NCBI GenBank assembly: GCA_013215145.1
Contig: JABSRP010000010.1
Span: forward strand, 124,001-188,000
Length of the DNA: 64,000 nucleotides
Source of the DNA: Pseudobacteriovorax sp.
GTDB taxonomy: Bacteria > Bdellovibrionota_B > Oligoflexia > Oligoflexales > Oligoflexaceae
Direction: 5' to 3'
Shown here: positions 35,211 to 44,301 of the stretch, one piece after another
Position numbering within the stretch: the stretch's first letter is position 1
Layout of the letters: each line of letters begins with the position of its first letter
Notes under the pieces: model-generated
The model's database searches: none
The model's input: only the letters and a program-made list of their open reading frames with translations
What the model was told of the DNA's origin: nothing
Translations under genes and position numbers: made by a program

Positions 35211-35997
35211 CGTAGTGCACCTTAATCTCAATCCGCCTGTTTAAAGCTCTACTATCACCAGTTGCATTACTAGCTATTGGTCGAGTATCAGAAAACCCTG
35301 CAGGAGCTATATTGGATGGATCGAAGCCAATCTCACGGATAAAATACTTGACCACATGAGATGCTCTCAATGCTGATAAATCCCAATTGGATCCCGGACC
35401 ATCGAAAGGGACACTATCTGTATGCCCTTCGATAGTAATGCGTCTATTGGTATCCTTCATCATTTTTGCAATTTCACCTAGAGCCTCTAAGGCTCGCTTA
35501 CTCTTTATTTTGTACGAGCCAGGTCCAAAAAAGTGAGAGGCTAGTAAACGAACACGAAATCCATCTTGATCTCGATGAACGGTAACGATCCTGCTTTGAC
35601 CACTGGTTTTTATATCTCGAAAACGCCGGTTACCATAGAGTCTCATTTCGATCAATTCAGAGACTTTTTTCATATCCTCGCCGATCACACGAGAAAAATC
35701 GGAAGAGCCAGGAAACTTATCCGAGGGGTTTTCCGTGTCACCCTTTTGATTTTCGAAAATGCCAAATCCAGCTTCTTGAGGGCCGACCCGTCTATTTTCC
35801 GGAATCTCCTCCATAACTTCGTTAAAGGCCTCTTGAATGGAGGCCGCCGCTTGTTCTATTTGGGAGTCTTTAGCTCCCTCTTCTTTGAGGGCATAAAGGA
35901 CAACAAAAACGGCGAAGAGTAGGGTCATCATATCGGCAAAACTAACTAGCCACCGCTCATGATTCTCGAATTCTGGACATTTTTGTTTTTTAGCCAA
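35203..35997 (-). CDS. motB: MotB-type stator protein with OmpA peptidoglycan-binding domain
   Basis: 264 aa, flagellar stator B subunit. One TM with the proton-binding Asp in SFADMMTLLFAVFVVLYAL, a ~100-residue periplasmic plug/linker, then an OmpA-like domain (ITIEGHTDSVPF, WDLSALRASHVVKYF, ASNATGDSRALNRRIEIKV) that binds peptidoglycan. TTG start, 2 nt after the motA stop, with AAGGA in the motA tail. Couples ion flow through MotA/B to rotation. A second, more divergent pair is at 58524-59966. Confidence 0.92.
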   Translation of the reverse strand: MAKKQKCPEFENHERWLVSFADMMTLLFAVFVVLYALKEEGAKDSQIEQAAASIQEAFNEVMEEIPENRRVGPQEAGFGIFENQKGDTENPSDKFPGSSDFSRVIGEDMKKVSELIEMRLYGNRRFRDIKTSGQSRIVTVHRDQDGFRVRLLASHFFGPGSYKIKSKRALEALGEIAKMMKDTNRRITIEGHTDSVPFDGPGSNWDLSALRASHVVKYFIREIGFDPSNIAPAGFSDTRPIASNATGDSRALNRRIEIKVHYDD

Positions 35998-35999
35998 GT

Positions 36000-36770
36000 T
36001 TATCCTTCTTCGTCGGAGCCTTCAGCGGCAAAGACCTTAAGCTTCTCTTCAATTACTTTTGGATTCAAACCAGTGAGAATCCCTTCTATTCCAATAATTA
36101 CCATCTCGTAAGCATAGTTTTTAAGGGCAAGCTTTCGTTTAATTTTTTTACCAACAGGAATTCCCCAAATATTAGCAAACCCAACACCATAAAGAGTCGC
36201 AACGAATGCCACGGAAATACCAGGACCAATTAATTCCGGTTGGTCCAGTACATTCATAACCTTCATAAGACCAATTACAGCACCTAGGATCCCTACTGTA
36301 GGAGCAATGGCCCCAAAATCCTCCCAAAACTTAACAAAAACCTCTCCTTCTTCGAACTCAAACTGAGCCTGTGTTTCGAGTGTTTCGGTTAGTACATGAG
36401 GATCTGTGCCATCTACAGCCATTTTCACGGCATTTGCCAGCGGTGTAAATGTGATTCCATCCCGTTTTTTCTCAAGAGCCAGTATCGATTCTTTGCGTGC
36501 AACGTTCGCAAGGTCGACAATCTGTTCCATAATTTCTTTCCTGTTTGCTTCAGGGGCTTTGAGCCAAAGTCCGATAGCTTTAAATGCCCCAATAAAGTCG
36601 TTCAAGGGGTATGCCACCAACAGAGCTCCAAATGTTCCGCCAATCACTATAAACACAGACGGTGGATTGACTGCGATTTGTGGAATTAGATCAGTAGCGT
36701 GCTTCGCTACCATCCCCGCGATGATCATTCCCAAAGCTATAATTGGGCCGAGAAGACTCGATAAATCCAT
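36000..36770 (-). CDS. motA: MotA-type stator protein
   Basis: 256 aa. Four TM segments with the MotA signatures: GGTFGALLVAYPL after TM2, a cytoplasmic loop with conserved charges (VARKESILALEKK), PTVGILGAVIGLMKVM (TM3, with the functional Pro) and FVATLYGVGFANIWGIPVGKK (TM4). Forms the ion channel with MotB in the inner membrane. The internal ATG where the TM1 helix begins was chosen; the longer frame adds 32 residues with no family match. Confidence 0.92.
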   Translation of the reverse strand: MDLSSLLGPIIALGMIIAGMVAKHATDLIPQIAVNPPSVFIVIGGTFGALLVAYPLNDFIGAFKAIGLWLKAPEANRKEIMEQIVDLANVARKESILALEKKRDGITFTPLANAVKMAVDGTDPHVLTETLETQAQFEFEEGEVFVKFWEDFGAIAPTVGILGAVIGLMKVMNVLDQPELIGPGISVAFVATLYGVGFANIWGIPVGKKIKRKLALKNYAYEMVIIGIEGILTGLNPKVIEEKLKVFAAEGSDEEG

Positions 36771-36953
36771 AAATATTTCCAATATATGTAAGTGATAGGA
36801 CTTAAGATCCAGGGAACCTGTGTCTATTGTAACTTTTGCTCCGGTGGAGTAACAATGGGCAAGCAATGCCGGTAATAAAAGTCTGCGGTTTTCACTCAGA
36901 ATGCATCAATACTTTCGCAAAATGACCGATACACCGATTGAGGTGGTGAAATT

Positions 36954-38834
36954 ATGAAGCGGCGATCGGTTTACTGGGTAATTGCTCAACACGATATCGA
37001 CGAGCGTTGTCGAAGGAAGATCAAATTACTCCAAAAACTGAATATCAATACTATTACCGTATCAGATTTTGATAGTCTGCGGGAGCGCTTCAGAGAACGC
37101 AGGACAACGACTGTCATCATTAGCGACAGCTTTCCCAAGTCCACTCTCATTAAAAACCTAAAACAAATATGCAACTTACCAGAATTTCTTGCGGTTAGGT
37201 TTATCCTGTCGATTAGTTCGATTCAAAATGATCTGATTCAAACGGCAGTTCAATTAGGTTTCCGAGACTTGATTCCTATCGACCTTCCTGGGCAGACATG
37301 GACCGAAAAGTTCGAGTTTGCGACGAGCACACAGGACAGCGTTTTCGTGCCTCCCGTTCCACAAATGACTCTGCGTAATATGTGTTCTGTTAATTTACCC
37401 GTTAGGATTGTATGGATCAGTCAAAATGAGATTCACGTTGAGGCAAGACTTAAGGTCAAAAAAGGTGATCGTTTAAAGCTAAAATCAGGTATCGCGAAAG
37501 CTATGGGGGTTAAATGGCTTTCTCTTAAGGTACTAGAGCATCACACAACTAACCTCAGATACAGACACTCGGACGCATATACCTGCGCCTGGACCACCTC
37601 GAAAAACGCTGAGGAAAGTAAAAAGGCATTCGAAGATACGGGCTTTCTCTCTGAACTCACAACTGATGCTCCCTATAGAGCTTTTATTGCTATGAGTAAC
37701 AAGACAGTCAGAGAGGAGTTGGTTAAACGCCTTTCTCCTCTCGAACTTGATATTAATGTGGTACTCCAACGACACAGTATACATCTCGAGCCAAAATTTC
37801 TGAATCCTCAGGCAGTATTTATTGAAGAGAGCCTTACTCTAGGAAAAAACTCCGAAATTTTCGACAAAATGCTAAAAAATACTGCCAAAACCATACCTAT
37901 ATACATCATAGGCGAACAGGCTAAAGCAGAAAATTATCAGAGTTATCCTCCTAAAGTCGAACAGCAGTTTGTTTATGTGAATCGATTTACTCCTGGCTTC
38001 CCAGACTCAGTTCTTAGTCGGCTGAAACGAGGGATGAAAAATCCATCTGATACAGCTCGATATTATATTCCCAAGGATCATGAGTTGTCATTTGCGGAAT
38101 TAGTACTTTCCGCAAGACTTATGAAGGTTCATCCTTACTGTATGGAAATCGCTTTATCTGTTTCACTACCTTCTTACGGCATGGTTGGCATTAAGAGCCC
38201 CATATTTAAAGGAATCATGGATCGCATTTGCTACGGAAAAGTCAGCAATAATTTCTATCAGGAAAAACCTGAAATCACCAACTTTCCTTTCCTAGCTACA
38301 ATACACCTATCTGACTTGATGACTTCGGATCGACATGCCTTGGCAAAAAGAATTGGAGATCTATTTGAGAAGCATTTTTTTCCCGAGTACCAAAGACCAA
38401 AACCAAAGCCAGCTGCGGAGCTAGAACAACAACCGACTACTTCTGACCCTTTTCCATCGATTCAAAACTCGCAGCAAAACGAGGAGCAGCCCACAACACT
38501 TTTCGTTCCCCATCCACAACAAGCGGAAGATGATATTCTGATCCATAGTTTCGAAAGAGATCAACTTAAAGAGGCGCGTCGCTCTCCAGTCGTGGAAACT
38601 AGTCCATCGAAAGAGATTCCCATTAGTCAGGTTGTCAAACGAAAGCAATCAAAATCGAAGGCTAAGAGAGCTCAAAAGATTCGTAAAGACATGATGGTAC
38701 TGGCTTTAGTTGTTTGTCTTATAGCAGCTTTTTATTTCCTATTGGTTCAATATAGACCACCAGAATCTAGCCAAGGAAAAATTTTTTCCGAACAGATTCT
38801 GAAGTTTCAGCAGAGATTTGAAAAGCAAGAATGA
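36954..38834 (+). CDS. Membrane-anchored protein with degenerate receiver and PilZ-like regions
   Basis: 626 aa, unknown. Residues 1-120 look like a receiver domain with the site Asp retained (VIISDSFP) but without the conserved Lys (RDLIPIDLP). Residues ~135-210 form a small beta-barrel reminiscent of PilZ (LPVRIVWIS, VKKGDRLKLK). A second receiver-like unit follows (~240-335), then a mixed region to 480, a Pro/Gln-rich linker, one TM (residues ~580-600) and a 25-residue tail outside. So a large cytoplasmic sensor is anchored by a C-terminal helix. It is divergent from motA, which may mean a motility role. The stop codon is completed by the first base of the adjoining IS end. Confidence 0.65.
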   Translation: MKRRSVYWVIAQHDIDERCRRKIKLLQKLNINTITVSDFDSLRERFRERRTTTVIISDSFPKSTLIKNLKQICNLPEFLAVRFILSISSIQNDLIQTAVQLGFRDLIPIDLPGQTWTEKFEFATSTQDSVFVPPVPQMTLRNMCSVNLPVRIVWISQNEIHVEARLKVKKGDRLKLKSGIAKAMGVKWLSLKVLEHHTTNLRYRHSDAYTCAWTTSKNAEESKKAFEDTGFLSELTTDAPYRAFIAMSNKTVREELVKRLSPLELDINVVLQRHSIHLEPKFLNPQAVFIEESLTLGKNSEIFDKMLKNTAKTIPIYIIGEQAKAENYQSYPPKVEQQFVYVNRFTPGFPDSVLSRLKRGMKNPSDTARYYIPKDHELSFAELVLSARLMKVHPYCMEIALSVSLPSYGMVGIKSPIFKGIMDRICYGKVSNNFYQEKPEITNFPFLATIHLSDLMTSDRHALAKRIGDLFEKHFFPEYQRPKPKPAAELEQQPTTSDPFPSIQNSQQNEEQPTTLFVPHPQQAEDDILIHSFERDQLKEARRSPVVETSPSKEIPISQVVKRKQSKSKAKRAQKIRKDMMVLALVVCLIAAFYFLLVQYRPPESSQGKIFSEQILKFQQRFEKQE

Positions 38835-38852
38835 ACTGGTCCTATTAAATGG
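38834..38852 (+). repeat. Left terminal inverted repeat
   Basis: AACTGGTCCTATTAAATGG; matches the inverted right end at 14 of 19 positions, the first eight without mismatch. Confidence 0.5.
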
Positions 38853-38933
38853 GGATTTCATAAGATGTCATTCGAATTTCCCATGATTTAAGGGCACTTT
38901 GTCTCTTCTTTCTAATGACCGAAGAGATTAGCT

Positions 38934-39833
38934 ATGTCAGAAATTAGATGTATTTATTGCCAATCACAGAGTTTCGTCAAAAATGGAAGCTATCGGCGTA
39001 GATCCGATAGTCGTAAATTCCAGAGGTTTCGCTGTAGTCATTGCCATAAAAGCTTCTCAGAACAGGCATTCAAACCCGATTACAGACTGAGGCGACGTAA
39101 TCTAGATCCTCTCATTTTCCGACTTCTAGCTGGAGGTATGGCGCAAAGGGAAATTGCTCGTACAGTGGGTATTTGCAGGAAATCGGTGGCTTGCAGAGTT
39201 GTACGATTTGGAGAGTATGCCAAAGTCAAACTGAAGTCGTACAGAGATCAGATGCCCAAAGCAGACCTCATTCTTTTTGACGAAATGGAAACCTTCGAGC
39301 ACACCAAATGTAAACCTTTAACGATGCCAATAGCAGTTGAAGAGAAAACAAGAAAAATTCTTAGCTTTTCTGTGGGAAAAATCGCTGCGAAAGGTCCCTT
39401 GGCGAAGATCTCCAGAAGAAAATATGGTCCCAGACCTTGCCAAAGAAAAGAACTACTAAATAAGTTAATTAAAGAACTGAAAACTTGCTGTAGCCAAAGT
39501 CCTACGATTAAAACCGATCTTTCTCATCATTATCCGAGCATCATCAAACGTGGCTGGCAAGGAAAGGCAGTCCATAAAACATCGAAAGGGCGACGTGGAG
39601 CTGTTACTGGACAGGGTGAAATGAAAAAAGGCGGCTATGCTCAGCTGTTTTTCCTTAATCACACCTATGCCATGATTCGCGATAAGGTCAAGTGTCTATC
39701 GCGTAAAACATGGTGTACAGTCAAGAAGATTCAAAAGTTTGAGTGCTTGGTCTATATTTACATTCATTTTCATAATCAGCGTGTGGACGGAAGAGACAGG
39801 CCTACCTTGATCTATAAGTCTATCCACAATTAA
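38934..39833 (+). CDS. IS1-like transposase with zinc-ribbon N-terminus
   Basis: 299 aa. Zinc ribbon at the N-terminus (C6, C9, C34, C37), then a helix-turn-helix region (QREIARTVGICRKSVACRV), as in InsA of IS1. The catalytic half keeps two acidic residues, D116 in LILFDEMETF and D195 in IKTDLSHHYP. In the C-terminal alignment to the IS1 InsB region (R-x8-RK frame: IRDKVKCLSRKTW) the third catalytic Glu falls on Asn242. It may thus be inactive or belong to a sister family using another residue. Encoded in one frame, unlike IS1, which needs frameshifting. Confidence 0.75.
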   Translation: MSEIRCIYCQSQSFVKNGSYRRRSDSRKFQRFRCSHCHKSFSEQAFKPDYRLRRRNLDPLIFRLLAGGMAQREIARTVGICRKSVACRVVRFGEYAKVKLKSYRDQMPKADLILFDEMETFEHTKCKPLTMPIAVEEKTRKILSFSVGKIAAKGPLAKISRRKYGPRPCQRKELLNKLIKELKTCCSQSPTIKTDLSHHYPSIIKRGWQGKAVHKTSKGRRGAVTGQGEMKKGGYAQLFFLNHTYAMIRDKVKCLSRKTWCTVKKIQKFECLVYIYIHFHNQRVDGRDRPTLIYKSIHN

Positions 39834-39844
39834 GGTGACCAGTT
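39826..39844 (-). repeat. Right terminal inverted repeat
   Basis: ACAATTAAGGTGACCAGTT; inverted partner of the left end. It overlaps the transposase stop codon. Confidence 0.5.
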
Positions 39845-39992
39845 TATAAATCTTACCCTAAGTATTAATCAGCAATTGAGCCTAGCTAGCAGCCCTAGAA
39901 CAAGGGCACAGTAATTGCATAATTTCCCCCAGAGAATAATCTTAATACCGAAGTCGTTCGCGTATAAAAAGTTGAAACTGGAGTTCAAACCA

Positions 39993-42900
39993 ATGTTTAA
40001 GCACACTGTCCTCATACTGCTTGCCTTACTCTTAGGGGAGGGAATTGCGTTTTCTCAAGCACCTTTACTTCCCTACAACCCCAATAAAAACGTTGAGATT
40101 TTTCTTGACGAAGCCATGAGAGATCCCACCATAGCAAAACAAAATCCGATCGTTGACTCTCTCGGCTATGAGCAAATATTAGAGGATATGCGCCTTTGGC
40201 AAGAAGAACTACCAAGAGTCGCTGGGTTACGCCGGATCGAGCTTTTGAAGCAGTTATACCAGGGACATGCAAGTGCAGCTTACTTCTTAGAGGATGTTAG
40301 AACGAAACGCATAGTTGTACCGGAATCCTACCAAAATATCGACAACCGTATAAAGAACCATCAGTCTGCTACCAGTACTTATGCTGGCCGTATGGTGAAG
40401 TACTCGAAGAACAAAAGAGAAAGTGCTCGTGCCGCCTTTCATTTACTGACGATTCAATATATTACGACGAATATAAAAACGGGTTCTGTCAAAAATCTTA
40501 AAGGTATCAAAAGAAACCTAGACGGATACCTCAGTCGAAGAGTCGACTTTTTGGAGGGATACCATCTTACTGAGTATAAGAATCAGGCAAAGGGTCCCCG
40601 TCTCTTAAAGCGTACTTTGAGAAGTATGCCCAAGCTACCAGCTATCGGAGCTAGGGTAGTTTTGGCAAAACATTATGCCGGTCTGAATCGAAACTACCGG
40701 AAAATAAAGAAGAGTAGTCTTGCTTATAAAGGTCTCACTCAAGCCATTGGCAACCGTTCTGGCGGTTTGAGCACAGTGGATAAGAACACGGTGATGAACC
40801 ATCTAGCTCTCATCTGGAGAAAGTCAGGCAATTCTCGCCAGAGCTGGAGTCAGGTTCCTTTTAGCATGAAACATTTTGCCAACCATGGCCTTTCCCTTGC
40901 TATCATCGAAAGAGCGGCCATTGAGGACATGAAAAAGAAGCGCTATCAGAAATCATTGGCGAAGTATCGCGCTATCGCTCCTAAATATGTCAATTCCCGC
41001 ATCGAACCTTCTATCGATCTTCGCATTATTGATATCAATAAGAAAATGGCAGGAAAGAAAGCAAATACTCAAAAAATTCAGCAAATCATGAATGCCTATG
41101 AAAAGAAGTACGTTGCCAAGAAGAATACAAGTATAGCTACAACCATTAGACGCCAGCACTATAGTTTAGTATATGCCAAGATTAACTCTAGCAAAAGATC
41201 ATCCACTAACAGAGCCGCGCGAACTCAAGCGATTAAAACAGGTTATCGATTTTTACAGTACGGAGCTAATCCTCAAGAAGTTATCAAAATTGAGACAGAT
41301 ATAGGTAGGCTCTATAGCCTTAACAAGGAACATAAAAAAGCCGTCGCGGTCTACTTAGGGCTGGAGTCTAAAGTCGATGAATCTAAAAAATTCCAATACC
41401 TCAACCTAGCAGTAGCCGAACAACACAAGGCTGCGAAGTGGCCCACCAAAGCACCTTGGGATGGTATTCGTAAAGGCCATAATGTGGAAAGAAATCAATT
41501 GGCCAGCTTGATCTCAAGACGCTACGCCCGCACCAGATCTTGGGGCGATATGGCTCATATAGGATTGTTAAAAATCAACTTAGGACAGGGCGAAGAGGCT
41601 TTTGGTCTGTTCTGGAAGCAATTGCAAGATCAACCTAAGGGACTCGATGCAGCCAAGGCTAGCGGGTTGATGGCAATGACCTATAAGGGCAGTAAGCGCT
41701 GGGATGATTTTGAACGTGTATCTCGCTTCTGTTTGGAAAAGAACCTCAACCCAGTACATAAACGTAAGAGATACAATCCTTACTATCTATTAGCTGATGC
41801 CTTATATCTTGGTGGAAAACACTGGTTCGAAACAGCAAAGTGGGCCAAATCCGCGCAAAAATTAGAGGAGTTTTCAGGTCGGTATAAAAAAGATGCAAGA
41901 AGACCTGAGAGTCTATACCTACTTGGTCAGGCCTTCCATAACGATGGACAACATCCGGCTTCCATTAAGTCACTGTTAGCGCTTGTCAATGAGTATCCGA
42001 CTAGCCGATATGAAAGACCTGCTCTCTTACTTGGCGGTGAATGGAGTATTCCTATGGCCTACGAAGAGCAAACCATCTTTTTCTATCAAAGATTCATTAA
42101 CCGTTATTCGCGGGATAAAGAGGCTCTTAACGTAAGACCTTTATTAAAGGAACTGTATCTCGGCCGTCAGTTGTATGGAGACGCCGCCAGAATTATGCAA
42201 GATGAAGCCAAAGACGGCAGGCGACTAAAACAAGAAAGAGTTGCCAATGCCCTTGAATTTATGGAGACCGAGGAAAGGTTTGGTGAGATCAAATTCGCTA
42301 GCTGGGGCGCGAGTAATGCACGTAATCTGGCGAAAAATGATCCATCAGTTCTGGTTCAAGTACTTGCTTTCGAGACACGGGTCGCAGCCCGGCAAAAGAA
42401 CTACGGCAAGTTGAAAAAGATTGAATCCCTACTCAGTAGACTGAGCGTTACGGGGAGAGACTATTCTGAAGCCCTCGGACAAATCAGATTTATTCTAGCT
42501 GAGCGCTCCATAGCGGCAACCAAGAATAAATTTTATAATCTTGAACTTACGGACCCTGCAGCCATACTTGACAAGCAGTTAGGGTTATTCAAGAAGATGA
42601 AAAATACCTTTGATAATGTATGTGATGCTGGACTCAGCTCTTATTGTGGCCCAGCCATGATGATGCTGGCTCAGGCAACAAGGTATACCCTGGATGCCAT
42701 TGAGGAGATTACGATACCTCAGACCCTAGAAGAATCTGTGGTGGATGCGTTTGAATCAAAGAAATTCAACTACGTTACCTATCTCGATGATGTCGCCACA
42801 AAATCTATTGAACAAGCTCTAGGTCTGTCGGAAGAGGGAGAAACGACTCCAGACTGGTCAAGAGAGATTCGATGGGATACCGAGACCGACTGGAGTTTCG

Positions 42901-43010
42901 AACAAACCAACAGCAACGCTGGAAATGGGTATGTTCAGTGGTCGGAATCGCAGGTAAAGGCAGAAAATGCTGAAATTGAATTCGGTGCAGATTTAGGAGG
43001 TCTAGAATAA
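39993..43010 (+). CDS. Large exported TPR-type repeat protein, 1005 aa
   Basis: Signal peptide (HTVLILLALLLGEGIAFS, cleavage before QAPLLPY), then almost entirely helical with TPR-like units over residues ~250-830 (for example EESLYLLGQAFHNDGQHPAS-type patterns near 640). The C-terminal ~60 residues are acidic and Trp-rich (DWSREIRWDTETDWSFE). Strongly basic through the middle. It forms an operon with a TPR lipoprotein, their stop and start codons overlapping by one base. A large TPR protein plus a TPR lipoprotein is reminiscent of the GltD/GltE pair of the Myxococcus gliding complex; this is only a hypothesis. The internal ATG with GGAG upstream, where the signal peptide starts, was chosen. 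Confidence 0.7.
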   Translation: MFKHTVLILLALLLGEGIAFSQAPLLPYNPNKNVEIFLDEAMRDPTIAKQNPIVDSLGYEQILEDMRLWQEELPRVAGLRRIELLKQLYQGHASAAYFLEDVRTKRIVVPESYQNIDNRIKNHQSATSTYAGRMVKYSKNKRESARAAFHLLTIQYITTNIKTGSVKNLKGIKRNLDGYLSRRVDFLEGYHLTEYKNQAKGPRLLKRTLRSMPKLPAIGARVVLAKHYAGLNRNYRKIKKSSLAYKGLTQAIGNRSGGLSTVDKNTVMNHLALIWRKSGNSRQSWSQVPFSMKHFANHGLSLAIIERAAIEDMKKKRYQKSLAKYRAIAPKYVNSRIEPSIDLRIIDINKKMAGKKANTQKIQQIMNAYEKKYVAKKNTSIATTIRRQHYSLVYAKINSSKRSSTNRAARTQAIKTGYRFLQYGANPQEVIKIETDIGRLYSLNKEHKKAVAVYLGLESKVDESKKFQYLNLAVAEQHKAAKWPTKAPWDGIRKGHNVERNQLASLISRRYARTRSWGDMAHIGLLKINLGQGEEAFGLFWKQLQDQPKGLDAAKASGLMAMTYKGSKRWDDFERVSRFCLEKNLNPVHKRKRYNPYYLLADALYLGGKHWFETAKWAKSAQKLEEFSGRYKKDARRPESLYLLGQAFHNDGQHPASIKSLLALVNEYPTSRYERPALLLGGEWSIPMAYEEQTIFFYQRFINRYSRDKEALNVRPLLKELYLGRQLYGDAARIMQDEAKDGRRLKQERVANALEFMETEERFGEIKFASWGASNARNLAKNDPSVLVQVLAFETRVAARQKNYGKLKKIESLLSRLSVTGRDYSEALGQIRFILAERSIAATKNKFYNLELTDPAAILDKQLGLFKKMKNTFDNVCDAGLSSYCGPAMMMLAQATRYTLDAIEEITIPQTLEESVVDAFESKKFNYVTYLDDVATKSIEQALGLSEEGETTPDWSREIRWDTETDWSFEQTNSNAGNGYVQWSESQVKAENAEIEFGADLGGLE

Positions 43011-44119
43011 TGAAACGTTTCAGTATGATATATATATTTGGACTTGTTGTAACGACTGCGGCCTGTCAAACCACAACAAGTAAAAAAAGCAGCTTTGATT
43101 CGAATAAAAAGGCCTCAGTGAATGTCCATCAAACTAATGGTAATGATGTACTAACAGAGCTAGACCGCGATACATGGGTTCAAATCCGCAACGAATCCAA
43201 GTCAGAACACAAGAAGCTATATGCTGGCCTTGGTGCTAGGGAATGGGACGTTGCTATTGCTGATGCTAGAGCTTATCTCGAGAATCATCCTGGCGATTTT
43301 GTAGCACTCAAAGTTTTAAGCACTGCCCTAGCAATGAAACAAAACTTTGCCTTAGCCAATTACTACGCGCAAATGATCGAGAAACGATATCCTGGCCAGG
43401 CTTCCACTTATAATATTCAAGGGTTAGCCACTCTAAACAAACCAGGTGCTAGCTACCAAGATTTTCAGCTTGCAGCCCAGCACTTCGAAAGGTCTTTCGA
43501 GACCGATAGTAGTCAGGTTGCTAGCGGTTTAAATTTAGGTCACCTACATCTTGAATCCGGCAACGCTCGGTCTGCTAAAGATGTTTTTCGGGTTGTGGGA
43601 AGCCGATGTGGAGGATGCAACGCTGCAAAATATGGATACGGACTTGCAGCTAGTCGCTTAAAAGAGTTTGAGGTAGCCAAGCGCGCCTTTAAAGATATTC
43701 TCGACAATGACTCCGACAATCTACAAGCCAAGTACAATATGGCCTTGGTAGAGACGTTTGGATTTAAAGAGAAACGTAAGGCTATCGCAATCCTCGCAGA
43801 AGTCCTCGAGACCAAAGATGAAAAGAATCTTGAAATCAAGCGTCAGGCGAACTTTCTAAAGCGCCGACTTGAGGCACAAGTTTATGCAAAAAGCGAAAAG
43901 AGGCCTGCTTCGGAAGAAGCAAAAGAGCTAGTAGCGGAGGAAACCGCCAACAAGGATGCAGACTCCGAATCTAAAGAACCGTCATCTGAAGAGTCCCCGG
44001 AAGAGACTTCTACTGAACTTGCTGATGAGCCTTTAAACTCGCCCAACGAGGTAGAAACTGACGAGAAACCTCTTCCTGTATCAGATGAATTAGAGGATCT
44101 AGAAAGCAACTTCGAATAG
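43010..44119 (+). CDS. TPR-repeat lipoprotein
   Basis: 369 aa. Lipobox TTAAC at residue ~19, then TPR repeats from ~75 to 290 (YAGLGAREWDVAIADARAYLENHPG; ANYYAQMIEKRYPGQASTYNIQG; AKRAFKDILDNDSDNLQAKYNMA), and a highly acidic Ser/Glu-rich tail of ~75 residues. Likely anchored to the outer membrane from the periplasmic side, as a scaffold. Cotranslated with the preceding TPR protein. TPR lipoproteins occur in pilus (PilF/Tgl), BAM (BamD) and gliding (GltE) systems; the acidic tail fits none cleanly. Confidence 0.75.
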   Translation: MKRFSMIYIFGLVVTTAACQTTTSKKSSFDSNKKASVNVHQTNGNDVLTELDRDTWVQIRNESKSEHKKLYAGLGAREWDVAIADARAYLENHPGDFVALKVLSTALAMKQNFALANYYAQMIEKRYPGQASTYNIQGLATLNKPGASYQDFQLAAQHFERSFETDSSQVASGLNLGHLHLESGNARSAKDVFRVVGSRCGGCNAAKYGYGLAASRLKEFEVAKRAFKDILDNDSDNLQAKYNMALVETFGFKEKRKAIAILAEVLETKDEKNLEIKRQANFLKRRLEAQVYAKSEKRPASEEAKELVAEETANKDADSESKEPSSEESPEETSTELADEPLNSPNEVETDEKPLPVSDELEDLESNFE

Positions 44120-44135
44120 ATCTGAGCCGATCCAT

Positions 44136-44161
44136 CCGATGGCCGATATCGCGGCCGTTGG
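44136..44161 (+). terminator. Possible weak terminator hairpin after the TPR lipoprotein
   Basis: CCGATGGCC and GGCCGTTGG form a 9-bp stem with two G-T pairs and an 8-nt loop; only ATTT follows, so termination would be weak. Confidence 0.3.
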
Positions 44162-44301
44162 ATTTCCCTTCCCCAAGGTAGAATAAGCTAGACTTATCCA
44201 CCCAAACGCCAAGTATGATCGCTTCTTCCAGACTTTTACCTTTCCCAAAAGACGCGCTTCCATTATGATCAGACCATCCCATAAATTTTAGGATACGGAA
44301 G

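Larger units (their letters stand above)
38834..39844 (+). mobile_element. IS1-like insertion element, ~1.0 kb
   Basis: A transposase gene flanked by imperfect 19-bp inverted repeats: AACTGGTC followed by TTAA at equal spacing on both ends (14 of 19 match). The left end starts within the stop codon of the preceding gene and the right end begins before the transposase stop. No target duplication is visible next to the repeats, so the insertion may be old or the ends slightly different. Confidence 0.55.

Noticed and set aside
38822-39856. Target-site duplication around the IS1-like element
   Set aside because: The bases outside the two inverted repeats share no direct repeat that I can see.
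44120-44301. SAM riboswitch before the methionine-synthesis fusion
   Set aside because: No S-box core or four-way helix pattern; only one weak hairpin is present.
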